Origin: an uncultured Phycisphaerales bacterium
GTDB lineage: Bacteria; Planctomycetota; Phycisphaerae; WQYP01
Direction of reading: 5' to 3'
NCBI GenBank assembly: GCA_937901265.1
Contig: CALCHA010000696.1
Span: 1-14,122, forward strand
DNA length: 14,122 nucleotides
Below the pieces are notes generated by a model. The model searched no databases and was not told the DNA's origin. It saw only the letters and a program-made list of their open reading frames with translations. Within the stretch, counting starts at the first letter, position 1; every line of letters begins with the position of its first letter. A program made the translations under genes and the position numbers. This document shows positions 1-9,387 of the stretch, one piece after another.

Positions 1-11
1 ACACGCAGGAA

Positions 12-1802
12 ATGTTGGCAGCGCTGGGGAATTCCAGCGACGAGACCGAGTTCTATTCGCCGATGCCGCCGAACTACGTGAAGGGCAAGACCAAATACGT
101 GGTGGTGGTAGGCACCGTCATGAGCGGGCTGGGCAAGGGGATCTTCGCGTCGAGCCTCGCCAAGATTCTTAAGGACAAGGGGCTCATCGTCGCGCCCATC
201 AAGATGGAAGGCTACCTGAATCTCGATTCGGGAACGTTGAACCCCTTCCGTCATGGGGAAGTTTTCGTGCTGGAAGATGGCATGGAAACGGACATGGATC
301 TGGGCACGTACGAGCGGATGCTCAATGAAAACCTCAACCGGCACAACTTCACCACCAGCGGGCAGATCTTCACGCGCGTGCTCGACAAGGAGCGCCATGG
401 CGGCTATCTCGGCCGCGATGTGCAGATGATTCCGCACGTCACCGGCGAAGTGAAGCGGCTGCTGCGCGACCTCGCCGCCCGCAGCAAGGCGGATGTCGTG
501 TTCATCGAAGTGGGCGGGACGGTGGGCGATTACGAAAACGGCTACTTCATCGAGGCGCTGCGTGAACTGCGCTACGAAGAGGGCGAGGAGAGCGTGTGCG
601 TGGTCGCCCTCACCTACGTCATGGAGCCCAAGACCCTCGGCGAGCAGAAGAGCAAAGCCGCACAGCTCGGCCTGCGGCAGGTGATGGAGGCGGGGCTCGT
701 GCCCGACATCGTCGCCTGCCGCTGCCCCAGCCCGGTGAGCGACAAGGTCAAACAAAAAATTTCGATGTTCTCGAACGTCTCGCTCCGCCGCGTTTTTTCG
801 ATGCACGATGTGGAAAGCATTTACCTGGTGCCCGAGATGCTGCGCGAGGCGGGCATGGACCGCGAAGTGCTCACCATCCTGGGCCTGCATGACCGCGTGA
901 ACCAGCGGCTGGAAGACAGCGCGCGACGCAAATGGGTGCAGTTCGTTGACGATCTTCTGGCGCCCAAGAATCAGGAAGTCGTGATCGGTGTCGCTGGAAA
1001 ATACACGGCCATCCGCGACGCCTACGCCTCGATCGACAAGGCCCTCGAACATTGCTCCGCGCACGCGCGGTGCCGCGTGACCATCGACTGGATCGACACC
1101 ACCGAGCTTACGCCGCGGAACGTCGCCGACCGGCTCAAACACCTCCACGGCATCATCGTGCCGGGCGGCTTCGGCAACCGCGGCGTGGAGGGCAAGGTCG
1201 CCTGCGTGCAGTATGCCCGGGAAAACAAGCTCCCGTTCCTGGGCATCTGCCTGGGCTTTCAGATGGCGGTGATCGAGTTCGCCCGCAACGTCTGCCACCT
1301 TCCCGACGCCAACTCCACCGAGTTCTGCCCCCAGTGCGCCAATGCCGTCATCGACATCCTGCCGGAGCAAAAAAAGCTCGAAGGACTCGGCGGCAACATG
1401 CGCCTGGGCGCGAAGGAAATCGACGTCCTCCCCGGTTCCCTGCTATCGCGCCGCTACGGCAACGTCACCCACACCACGCTGCGCTTCCGCCATCGCTACG
1501 AGGTCGATCCGCGTTATATCGAAACGCTCACCAGCCAGGGCCTGATCTTCAGCGGGCGCCACCCCACGCAGCCCATCATGCAAATGCTCGAGCTTCCGGA
1601 AAACGTCCACCCCTACTTCGTGGCGACGCAGGCGCACCCCTGCCTGACCAGCCGCCCGCTCAGTCCGGACGGCATGTTCCTGGGCCTCGTGGAGGCGGCG
1701 GTCAAACGGGCCTACCCGCAGGGCATGCTGGAGGGCGTGAGCGCGAAGAAGTCGGAGTTTGTCGGCATGCCATCGCGGGCGCTCGCGGTTTCGGGGGAGT
1801 GA
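12..1802 (+). CDS. pyrG: CTP synthase (glutamine-hydrolysing), divergent
   Basis: Makes CTP from UTP, ATP and glutamine, the last step of de novo pyrimidine nucleotide synthesis, in the cytosol. The N-terminal amidoligase domain (about residues 28-300) has a P-loop GLGKG (39-43), Lys64, the Mg ligands Asp96 (TDMD) and Glu166, and GGTVGDYE (168-175). The class I glutamine amidotransferase domain (about 322-570) has VPGGFGNRGVEG and the nucleophile Cys413 in GICLG. The expected HPE of the triad reads HPC (542-544): His is kept and Glu is Cys. The usual KTKPTQ loop reads KSKAAQ (213-218), and the usual KLDPY reads KMEGY (64-68). At 596 aa it is longer than the usual 535-555, with extra residues at both ends. 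The frame stays open to the window edge, so the true start may lie outside. ATG63 is an alternative; neither start has a well-spaced SD. Family assignment is secure. Full ammonia-channelling activity is uncertain. Confidence 0.95.
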   Translation: MLAALGNSSDETEFYSPMPPNYVKGKTKYVVVVGTVMSGLGKGIFASSLAKILKDKGLIVAPIKMEGYLNLDSGTLNPFRHGEVFVLEDGMETDMDLGTYERMLNENLNRHNFTTSGQIFTRVLDKERHGGYLGRDVQMIPHVTGEVKRLLRDLAARSKADVVFIEVGGTVGDYENGYFIEALRELRYEEGEESVCVVALTYVMEPKTLGEQKSKAAQLGLRQVMEAGLVPDIVACRCPSPVSDKVKQKISMFSNVSLRRVFSMHDVESIYLVPEMLREAGMDREVLTILGLHDRVNQRLEDSARRKWVQFVDDLLAPKNQEVVIGVAGKYTAIRDAYASIDKALEHCSAHARCRVTIDWIDTTELTPRNVADRLKHLHGIIVPGGFGNRGVEGKVACVQYARENKLPFLGICLGFQMAVIEFARNVCHLPDANSTEFCPQCANAVIDILPEQKKLEGLGGNMRLGAKEIDVLPGSLLSRRYGNVTHTTLRFRHRYEVDPRYIETLTSQGLIFSGRHPTQPIMQMLELPENVHPYFVATQAHPCLTSRPLSPDGMFLGLVEAAVKRAYPQGMLEGVSAKKSEFVGMPSRALAVSGE

Positions 1803-1865
1803 GCCTGCAAACGAGCGCACCCGCGAAAGTCCGCGAGTCGCCTTTCCGGCGCGCCGTTCGACGGA

Positions 1866-2954
1866 TTAAAAATCCAGCGTGAGCGACAGCGATACCCGCG
1901 AATCGTTCTTCTGCCGGTTGGCCGAGGGGCGGTTCTCGAAATCATCGTTGTAGGCGAACTTGAGCCCCATGCCACGCTCCACGTCGAGCTTGTAGTTCAG
2001 CGCCGATTCCGAGTGAACGCGCCACACCTCACTGTCAAACAGCGAGGTCGTGTAGGTGGTCTCGTGGGTCGCCGTGAGGTGGTCGTTGACCACGTAAGCG
2101 ATGCGGATGCCGGCCTCGGCGGAGGGGGCGACGGCGGAGCGACCATCAAAAGTCTTCAGATACTGCACGCCCGGGCCACTGCGAACGTCGAGCTTGAAAC
2201 GGTCGCTCTTGAATACGTAGTAACCAACGCCGCCCGAACCCTGCGCCTGCAGCGAAATGCCCTTGATTTCATCATAGCGCAGGTCGTCCGAGGCATAGCT
2301 GTACCAGCGGCTGGTGAGGTCGTGGCGATAGATGGTGTTCTGCGCGAGCAGTCCGGCCGTCTGCTGCCCCTGGCTGGTCCCGTAAAGCGACTCAAACTTG
2401 ATGCTCAGTTCGTCGGCCTTCTTCTGGTAATGCAGCGAGAGGCTCCCGTTGACGGACGTGGACTCATCGTTCCCTGAGGAATTGGCCGCCCCCAGGGCCA
2501 GGGTGTTCTTCCAGTCGGGTCCGAAATCAAAGTATTGCGAGAAGCGCTTCGGGGGGGCGTCGGTCTTGATCGGCGCGGGCAGGGCCGTGGCAACCGGGGA
2601 GCCCGCAACCGGGGGAACGGGTGCCTCGGTCTCGCGCCAGCCGGCGGCTGCCGTTTGCGTGGCGGCGGTGCTGTCGGGTGCGATCACCGGCTGGGTGGTG
2701 GGCGACAGGTAGCGAAGCTCGCTGCTGCCGTCGGGCCGCAGGACGCTGACCGCGGTGTCCGACTGCAATGTGCGCACGGCGGCACGATCGATGGTGAGCT
2801 TTCCCGCATAGGGCGTGGTCACAATGACATGCGCGGGTGACACTTCATTGATGGACCCGGTGAGCTGGTCGCCGTTGCGGAGCGTGACGGTATCCGCGAA
2901 GGCGGGGAGGGACGCGAGGGCGGTGAGGGTTGCCAGGTATACCATTCGCTTCAT
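1866..2954 (-). CDS. DUF481 family outer-membrane beta-barrel protein
   Basis: Predicted exported protein of 362 aa related to the DUF481 / YdiY-type outer-membrane family, whose function is largely unknown. It starts MKRMVYLATLTALASLPAFA-D, a classic signal peptide with cleavage after AFA (about residue 21). Residues 22-70 form a small beta-rich module (DTVTLRNGDQLTGSI...GKLTIDR). A Pro/Ala/Thr-rich linker spans about 75-135, and residues from about 145 on are alternating-hydrophobicity strands (TLALGAANSSGN, LSLHYQKKADEL, GVGYYVF). The chain ends SLTLDF, with the terminal Phe typical of barrels handled by the Bam machinery. I chose the second in-frame ATG (2954) because AAAAGG sits six bases upstream; the first ATG (2960) abuts that site. 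The gene is convergent with pyrG and downstream of a glycosyltransferase on the same strand. No close substrate or partner can be named. Confidence 0.85.
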   Translation of the reverse strand: MKRMVYLATLTALASLPAFADTVTLRNGDQLTGSINEVSPAHVIVTTPYAGKLTIDRAAVRTLQSDTAVSVLRPDGSSELRYLSPTTQPVIAPDSTAATQTAAAGWRETEAPVPPVAGSPVATALPAPIKTDAPPKRFSQYFDFGPDWKNTLALGAANSSGNDESTSVNGSLSLHYQKKADELSIKFESLYGTSQGQQTAGLLAQNTIYRHDLTSRWYSYASDDLRYDEIKGISLQAQGSGGVGYYVFKSDRFKLDVRSGPGVQYLKTFDGRSAVAPSAEAGIRIAYVVNDHLTATHETTYTTSLFDSEVWRVHSESALNYKLDVERGMGLKFAYNDDFENRPSANRQKNDSRVSLSLTLDF

Positions 2955-2960
2955 AAACAT

Positions 2961-2966
2961 CCTTTT
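2961..2966 (-). promoter_or_regulatory. Shine-Dalgarno of the DUF481 gene, decides the start
   Basis: Read on the minus strand, the sequence is AAAAAAGG-ATGTTT-ATG. The purine run is six bases from the second ATG (2954) and touches the first ATG (2960), so the downstream ATG is the better start. This also gives a normal positively charged N-terminus (MKR) for the signal peptide. Confidence 0.55.
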
Positions 2967-3055
2967 TTATGGAGGGGAAAGCGACAATAGGGCTTGACGC
3001 AAGCGCTCACACGCCATTCGTCGCGATCGGGGAACTACCCGTTGAGGGGGATAAT

Positions 3056-4132
3056 TTAGCGTGGCTGCATGGGAATCGCAACTCCCGCCGCTTGCCGACA
3101 GATCGAGCCGAACTGCTCAAGCGTGCGCGCCATGGAATGGCGATCGCGAATGAACTGCTGCGCGCGGCGGGCCATCGTCGCCGCGCGGGGGCGGTCGCTG
3201 GTCAGCTCCCGCAGTACGTTATGCCACGCCTCCGGCGTCTGGGGGCCCACGATGCGGCAGGTCTGGTTGTCCAGCAGATAATCCGCCGCATGGTTCGGCG
3301 TCGTCACCACCGCCAGCCCGTGGGCCATCGCCTCGAGCGTGCGATACTGCACCCGAGATGCCGGCAGAATGTGGATGTACAAATCGCCATGCAGCAGCAG
3401 TGGCTGCGTGTCGTGCTGATAGGGCACGAACGAGAAGCGATCGAGAATATGCAGCGTCTCGGCCACCCGCCAGATGGCGTACTCCGCCGGCCCCGTGTCG
3501 TAGGCGAAGAGCAGAAAATCCTGCTGATCATCAGCGAGCATCCGGCAGGCCCTGATCAACGCTTCGTAGGCCGCGCGGTCGGCCAGCGGATCGAGCGAGA
3601 CGAGGCAGGGTAATTGCCCCGCGACGTCGAAGCACGCCACGCTGTCCTCCGTGTAGGCACCGGGATGAATCGTTGTGACCGGGATTGGAAAAGCCGCAGG
3701 CACGCGGGCGGCGATTGGCCCGGACGACGCGATGATCTGCCGCACCGCAGGCAGACGCGCCAGCGGAGAAAAAAGCTCCGAGGCATCCCACACCCACAGC
3801 ACGATCGGCAACGACGGCACCGCCGCGGCCAGCGCACCGACGACGCCCGGATCGGCCGACCCCCACACCACCAGAACGTCGGGCGGCTGGTCCGCCAGCG
3901 CGCGGGACAATCCGTTGAGCCGCAACCGCTGCAGCACCGGCACCCGCTCCCAGCCATTCCAGCGGTACTTCAGACAGCGCGAACCGAGGGTGGGCAACGC
4001 CGTGAGATCCATGTCCTGATGGGCGATGAAGGTCACCTGCTGCCCATCCGACTTCAGCCCCATCACGAGGTGCCGCAGAAACGGCGTCTCATGCGTGAGC
4101 TGTGTGTCGTCAAGCCAGAAGGCAATTTCCAT
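3056..4132 (-). CDS. GT4-like glycosyltransferase, divergent
   Basis: Protein of 358 aa with the two-domain (GT-B) look of family GT4 glycosyltransferases. The N-terminal half has a Rossmann-like pattern (MEIAFWLDD, PPDVLVVWGSADPGVVGAL, LPIVLWVWDASELF). The C-terminal half has the donor-site segment LHGDLYIHILPASRVQYRTLEAMAHGLAVV. In the EX7E motif only the second Glu (LEAMAHG) is present; the first position is Ser. The frame could be extended upstream to 4264, but that stretch (PPDLAPPYNQPRPG...) is low-complexity and does not look like the family. MEIAFWLDD is a typical GT4 beginning, so I start at 4132, which has no clear SD. Donor and acceptor cannot be told. It may use a sugar nucleotide in surface-glycan synthesis, or be an inactive or atypical family member. 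Confidence 0.72.
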   Translation of the reverse strand: MEIAFWLDDTQLTHETPFLRHLVMGLKSDGQQVTFIAHQDMDLTALPTLGSRCLKYRWNGWERVPVLQRLRLNGLSRALADQPPDVLVVWGSADPGVVGALAAAVPSLPIVLWVWDASELFSPLARLPAVRQIIASSGPIAARVPAAFPIPVTTIHPGAYTEDSVACFDVAGQLPCLVSLDPLADRAAYEALIRACRMLADDQQDFLLFAYDTGPAEYAIWRVAETLHILDRFSFVPYQHDTQPLLLHGDLYIHILPASRVQYRTLEAMAHGLAVVTTPNHAADYLLDNQTCRIVGPQTPEAWHNVLRELTSDRPRAATMARRAQQFIRDRHSMARTLEQFGSICRQAAGVAIPMQPR

Positions 4133-4383
4133 GGCCGGGTCATGGTAAAAAAAGCAGCGCGAAGCGGCGATTGGTGGCTCTTGTCGAGAGCGGAAACGGG
4201 GAGCGTCCGCCGGGATGCCGGGGCGCGGCTGATTGTAAGGGGGAGCGAGGTCCGGCGGCGACACAATTCACGGAGGAAGCGTCGCGGACGGCGGGCGCAC
4301 CAGAAGGTCTCTGCGCCCCTCAACAAAAAGCCCCCGCCTTGCGGCGAGGGCTTTTCGACAACGACGTCCCACGCGGAGGGCGG
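4133..4383. other. Intergenic region between clpC end and the glycosyltransferase
   Basis: About 250 bases with no gene I can support. They hold the clpC terminator (4326-4355) and a small perfect hairpin GCTCT-TGTCG-AGAGC (4177-4191) about 45 bases upstream of the glycosyltransferase ATG. On the minus strand a TACAAT sits near 4235 but has no acceptable -35 box, so I cannot place the glycosyltransferase promoter with confidence. A long A-run (about 4147-4153; T-run on the minus strand) lies just before the ATG. Confidence 0.5.
4326..4355 (-). terminator. Rho-independent terminator of clpC
   Basis: On the minus strand, 29 bases after the clpC stop codon, an inverted repeat AAAAGCCC...GGGCTTTT (8 bp) continues through one mismatch into a further 4-bp GC stem with a tetraloop. 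It runs directly into five T residues (4329-4325). The symmetric A/T ends mean it could also stop transcription from the other direction. Confidence 0.85.
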
Positions 4384-6891
<2,508 letters not shown>

Positions 6892-6897
6892 TCGTGT

Positions 6898-6902
6898 CTC
6901 CT
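6898..6902 (-). promoter_or_regulatory. Shine-Dalgarno of clpC
   Basis: AGGAG on the minus strand, six bases from the clpC ATG. Its first two bases are also the AG of the TAG stop codon that ends the small upstream frame at 6901, so a ribosome finishing that frame would stop on the clpC ribosome-binding site. Confidence 0.85.
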
Positions 6903-7113
6903 ATGGACGTGATGGCAATTGTACGAGTGCATGTCCGCGCTTATCAAGTTGGGCCCTGCCAGTGCGAAAGAATTGGTGCCCTTCCGGCGAAGCAGTGCCC
7001 AGCAGCACCCCTCTTCCGGTCGCCGCAACCAGACGCTCCCCCTTGGATGGGCACTCCTTGGGTATGTCGGCAAATTCCGCCCGCCGGCCGCACTCCGATT
7101 CCTCCGCCATCAT
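6901..7113 (-). CDS. Possible small protein bridging hisD and clpC
   Basis: Open frame of 70 codons from ATG 7113, with GTG 7116 and ATG 7110 as alternatives, of unrecognised sequence. Its start overlaps the hisD stop (GTGATGATG), and GAGGGG at the hisD end is placed to act as SD. Its TAG stop lies within the clpC SD, nine bases before the clpC ATG. The product would be basic and soluble (AATGRGVLLGTASPEGH), with no membrane segment. Third-position GC is fairly high over the first 54 codons but falls sharply over the last 16, where the clpC promoter lies. The frame could therefore be a chance opening of an intergenic spacer. The geometry argues for a gene; the composition does not settle it. 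Confidence 0.32.
   Translation of the reverse strand: MMAEESECGRRAEFADIPKECPSKGERLVAATGRGVLLGTASPEGHQFFRTGRAQLDKRGHALVQLPSRP
6918..6947 (-). promoter_or_regulatory. Sigma70-type promoter of clpC
   Basis: On the minus strand, TTGATA (6947-6942), an 18-base spacer and TACAAT (6923-6918). Each box matches the consensus at five of six positions. Transcription would start near 6911 and give a leader of about 20 nt containing the SD. No full CIRCE or CtsR operator is visible around it. Confidence 0.65.
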
Positions 7114-8453
7114 CACCCCTCGGTGCGGAACGACACCGACCGGGCATGGGCATCGAAGCCTTCCGTCAGCGCAAAATCGACGATCGCGGGGCCCGCCGCA
7201 TCCAGGGTGCCCTGGTCGAACTCCACCAGCGACGTGCGTTTACGGAAGCTGTCCGCCGAGAGACCGGAGAAAAACCGCGCCGTGCCGCTGGTCGGCAACA
7301 CATGCGACGGCCCCGCCAGGTAATCCCCCGCCGCGACCGGGGTGCAGGGTCCGATGAAAATGGCACCGGCATGGCGAATTTTCCGGGCGTCCTCGCGAGC
7401 CGTGGTGGTGGTGATCTGCAGGTGCTCCGGGGCGAACGAATTTACCAGCTCGATCGCCTCCCCATGAGATGAGGCCAGAATAATCGCGCTGGCAAATTCG
7501 AGGGCGGTGCGGGTGAGCTGCTCGCGCGACAGCTCCTTGAGCTGGGCTTCCAGCTCCACCTGAACAGCCTCTGCCAGATCCAGGCTGGCGGTGATCAACA
7601 GGCAACTCCCCGGGGCGTGCTCCGCCTGCGCAAGCAGCTCCGCAGCCACCGCCCGGGGGTCCGCCGATTCGTCCGCCAGCACGATGACCTCCGAGGGCCC
7701 GGCAAACGAATCAATATCGACAATTCCGTACAGCTCCTTCTTGGCGAGCTGCACGAACGTGTTGCCGGGCCCCACGATCTTGTCCACCGGTCGGATCGTG
7801 GCCGTGCCGAACGCCATCGCCGCAATGGCCTGTGCCCCCCCCACCGCGTAGATCTCATCAATGTGGAGCTTTGCCGCCGCCGCCAGAACAGCGGCGGCCA
7901 CGCCGCCTTCGCGCATCGGCGAGCAGAGGCACAAGCTGCGGACGCCGGCGACCTGCGCCGGAATCGCGGTGTGGAGGACCGACGAGGGATAGGCCGCCGC
8001 GCCGCCCGGCACGTAGAGCCCGACCCGTTCCAGCGGCGTGAACTTCACGCCCAGACGCCCCTGGCCACCCGGTGCCGCAATCATCGGCGGTTCCTGCGCC
8101 ATCATCGCCGTCTGGTAACGTCGCAGGTTGGCGATGGCGACATCCAGCGCCGCGAGGAACCGGGGGCTGACCGCATGCAGCGCCGCTTCGATCGCCGCGG
8201 GCGGCACACGAAGGGTTGCGGGCGTGAGCGTCGCGCGGTCGAACTTCTCCGTGTACCGGAGCAGCGCCGTATCGCCCTCCTCTCGCACATCACGCAGGAT
8301 CTGACGGACGACCGCGAACCGCGACGGGGCCTTGCCCGCTGCGTCGGCCGCCTCGTCATCCAGCCCCTCCAGCAGCAGCGGTTGGAGCGAAAGCTTGGAC
8401 CGCAAGGCCGCAATTTTGGCGGCGTCACGCGTGGCGTTGTAGATCGGAAGCAT
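7113..8453 (-). CDS. hisD: Histidinol dehydrogenase
   Basis: Oxidises L-histidinol to L-histidine in two NAD-dependent steps, the end of histidine synthesis, in the cytosol. The 446-aa length is normal. The zinc ligands are recognisable: Gln276 and His279 in QAEHAPGS, Asp377 in AGDYLAGPSHVLPT, and His436 in EGFDAHARSV. The catalytic pair Glu343-His344 is in FAPEHLQ. NAD-binding and substrate signatures YVPGGAAAYPSSVL and VGPGNTFVQLAKKEL are also intact. I use ATG 8453 (MLPIYNATRD). A TTG 15 bases upstream could add five residues, but neither has a strong SD. It follows purQ by 33 bases on the same strand, so the two are probably cotranscribed, and the SD-poor start may depend on purQ translation. 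No other his gene lies in the window. Confidence 0.97.
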   Translation of the reverse strand: MLPIYNATRDAAKIAALRSKLSLQPLLLEGLDDEAADAAGKAPSRFAVVRQILRDVREEGDTALLRYTEKFDRATLTPATLRVPPAAIEAALHAVSPRFLAALDVAIANLRRYQTAMMAQEPPMIAAPGGQGRLGVKFTPLERVGLYVPGGAAAYPSSVLHTAIPAQVAGVRSLCLCSPMREGGVAAAVLAAAAKLHIDEIYAVGGAQAIAAMAFGTATIRPVDKIVGPGNTFVQLAKKELYGIVDIDSFAGPSEVIVLADESADPRAVAAELLAQAEHAPGSCLLITASLDLAEAVQVELEAQLKELSREQLTRTALEFASAIILASSHGEAIELVNSFAPEHLQITTTTAREDARKIRHAGAIFIGPCTPVAAGDYLAGPSHVLPTSGTARFFSGLSADSFRKRTSLVEFDQGTLDAAGPAIVDFALTEGFDAHARSVSFRTEG

Positions 8454-8486
8454 TGCAAACCCGGACAAAACTCGGCGGAGAAAACT

Positions 8487-9293
8487 TCACACGGCGACCA
8501 GACGCTGGGCATGCAGGTAAGCCATCGCCGCCTCAAACAGCGGCAGCCCGTCGGCCCTGCCCACCCCGCGCGAAAACAGCGGGTGGTTCGCCGCGTCCAC
8601 GACCCGCTCCGGGTGCGGCATCAGCCCCAGCACCCGCCCCGTCGCGTCGCAGATCCCCGCCACCGCATCCGCCGAGCCGTTGGGCAACTCCGGATAGGTC
8701 GTCGCCAGGTCGCCCGCAGCATCCACGTAGCGAAAGGCCACCTGATCGTTGGCAATCAGCGCGTCCATCACCGCCCGATCCCGCGTCACAAATCGCCCCT
8801 CCCCATGCGCCACCGGCACCTCCAGCACCGTGCCCTGTGGAGGCAGCCACTTGCACAAACTCGAGCAGGCCCGAATCTTCACCCACCGGTCCTCAAACTT
8901 CCCCGACGTGTTGTAGGTCAGCGTCACCGGATGCCAATCCTCTGCCGCCAGCTGCGGCATGGGACCGGGAAGCAGCCCCGACTTCACCAGCACCTGAAAC
9001 CCGTTGCACACCCCCAGCACCAGCTTCCCGTCGGCCACAAATTGCTGCAGCGGCCCCTTCAGGTGATGGATCAACTGATTGGCCAGAATTTTCCCCGACG
9101 CAATGTCGTCGCCATAGGAAAACCCCCCAGGCAGGGCGAGAATTTCGTAGCCTGCAAGCTGCGCCGGATCCGCCAGCAACGCATTGATGTGCAGCGGCGT
9201 CACCTCCGCCCCCACCCGTTCAAAGGCGTGGCCAAGCTCGCGGTCGCAATTGGTGCCAGCGGTGCGGAGAAGCAGGACGGAGGGGGCGGGCAT
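8487..9293 (-). CDS. purQ: FGAM synthase, glutaminase subunit PurQ
   Basis: Glutamine amidotransferase subunit of phosphoribosylformylglycinamidine synthase (purine pathway, FGAR to FGAM). It releases ammonia for PurL and usually acts in a complex with PurS. The 268 aa form one class I amidotransferase domain: LALPGGFSYGDD (52-63), the nucleophile Cys96 in GVCNGFQ, and the full His227-Pro-Glu229 in MPHPER. HGEGRF (163-168) is also typical of PurQ. It is longer than the common 220-230 aa form, with added segments around 107-150. ATG 9293 is preceded by AAAGGA at five bases. No purS or purL is adjacent. It heads a unit with hisD and is divergent from a glycosyltransferase. Confidence 0.95.
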   Translation of the reverse strand: MPAPSVLLLRTAGTNCDRELGHAFERVGAEVTPLHINALLADPAQLAGYEILALPGGFSYGDDIASGKILANQLIHHLKGPLQQFVADGKLVLGVCNGFQVLVKSGLLPGPMPQLAAEDWHPVTLTYNTSGKFEDRWVKIRACSSLCKWLPPQGTVLEVPVAHGEGRFVTRDRAVMDALIANDQVAFRYVDAAGDLATTYPELPNGSADAVAGICDATGRVLGLMPHPERVVDAANHPLFSRGVGRADGLPLFEAAMAYLHAQRLVAV

Positions 9294-9298
9294 GGGGG

Positions 9299-9326
9299 TC
9301 CTTTCAGAATCAGAAGCGGAATTATA
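9299..9326 (-). promoter_or_regulatory. purQ -10 box and Shine-Dalgarno
   Basis: On the minus strand a perfect TATAAT (9326-9321) lies 27 bases before the purQ ATG, and AAGGA (9303-9299) lies five bases before it. A -35 at the right distance would read TTCTCC, a weak match, so the promoter may depend on an activator or on the strong -10. It would drive purQ-hisD. Confidence 0.6.
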
Positions 9327-9350
9327 GGGGACCGGGGGGCCGCGGAGAAG

Positions 9351-9378
9351 GTGACGCGGCGCCCGCCGCGATTAGAAT
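9351..9378 (+). promoter_or_regulatory. Candidate promoter of the GT4/HAD pair
   Basis: GTGACG (9351-9356), a 16-base spacer and TAGAAT (9373-9378). Only nine bases separate the -10 box from the ATG at 9388, so the transcript would be nearly leaderless. That agrees with the lack of any SD there (CAGCACCACATG). Confidence 0.35.
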
Positions 9379-9387
9379 CAGCACCAC

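Noticed and set aside
1803..1865. Possible terminator between pyrG and the DUF481 gene
   Set aside because: GGCGCGCC and a TCCG/CGGA pairing exist, but there is no stable stem with a T-run on either strand.
2992..3004. Small hairpin GCTTG-ACG-CAAGC upstream of the DUF481 gene
   Set aside because: A five-pair stem without a T-run or a convincing promoter near it; likely chance.
4133..4264. 44-residue N-terminal extension of the minus-strand glycosyltransferase
   Set aside because: Pro/Arg-rich and unlike GT4 N-termini; MEIAFWLDD is a proper beta-strand start.
6918..6935. Possible CIRCE (HrcA) site at the clpC promoter
   Set aside because: Only a GCACTC half-site is visible; the paired GAGTGC at nine bases is absent.
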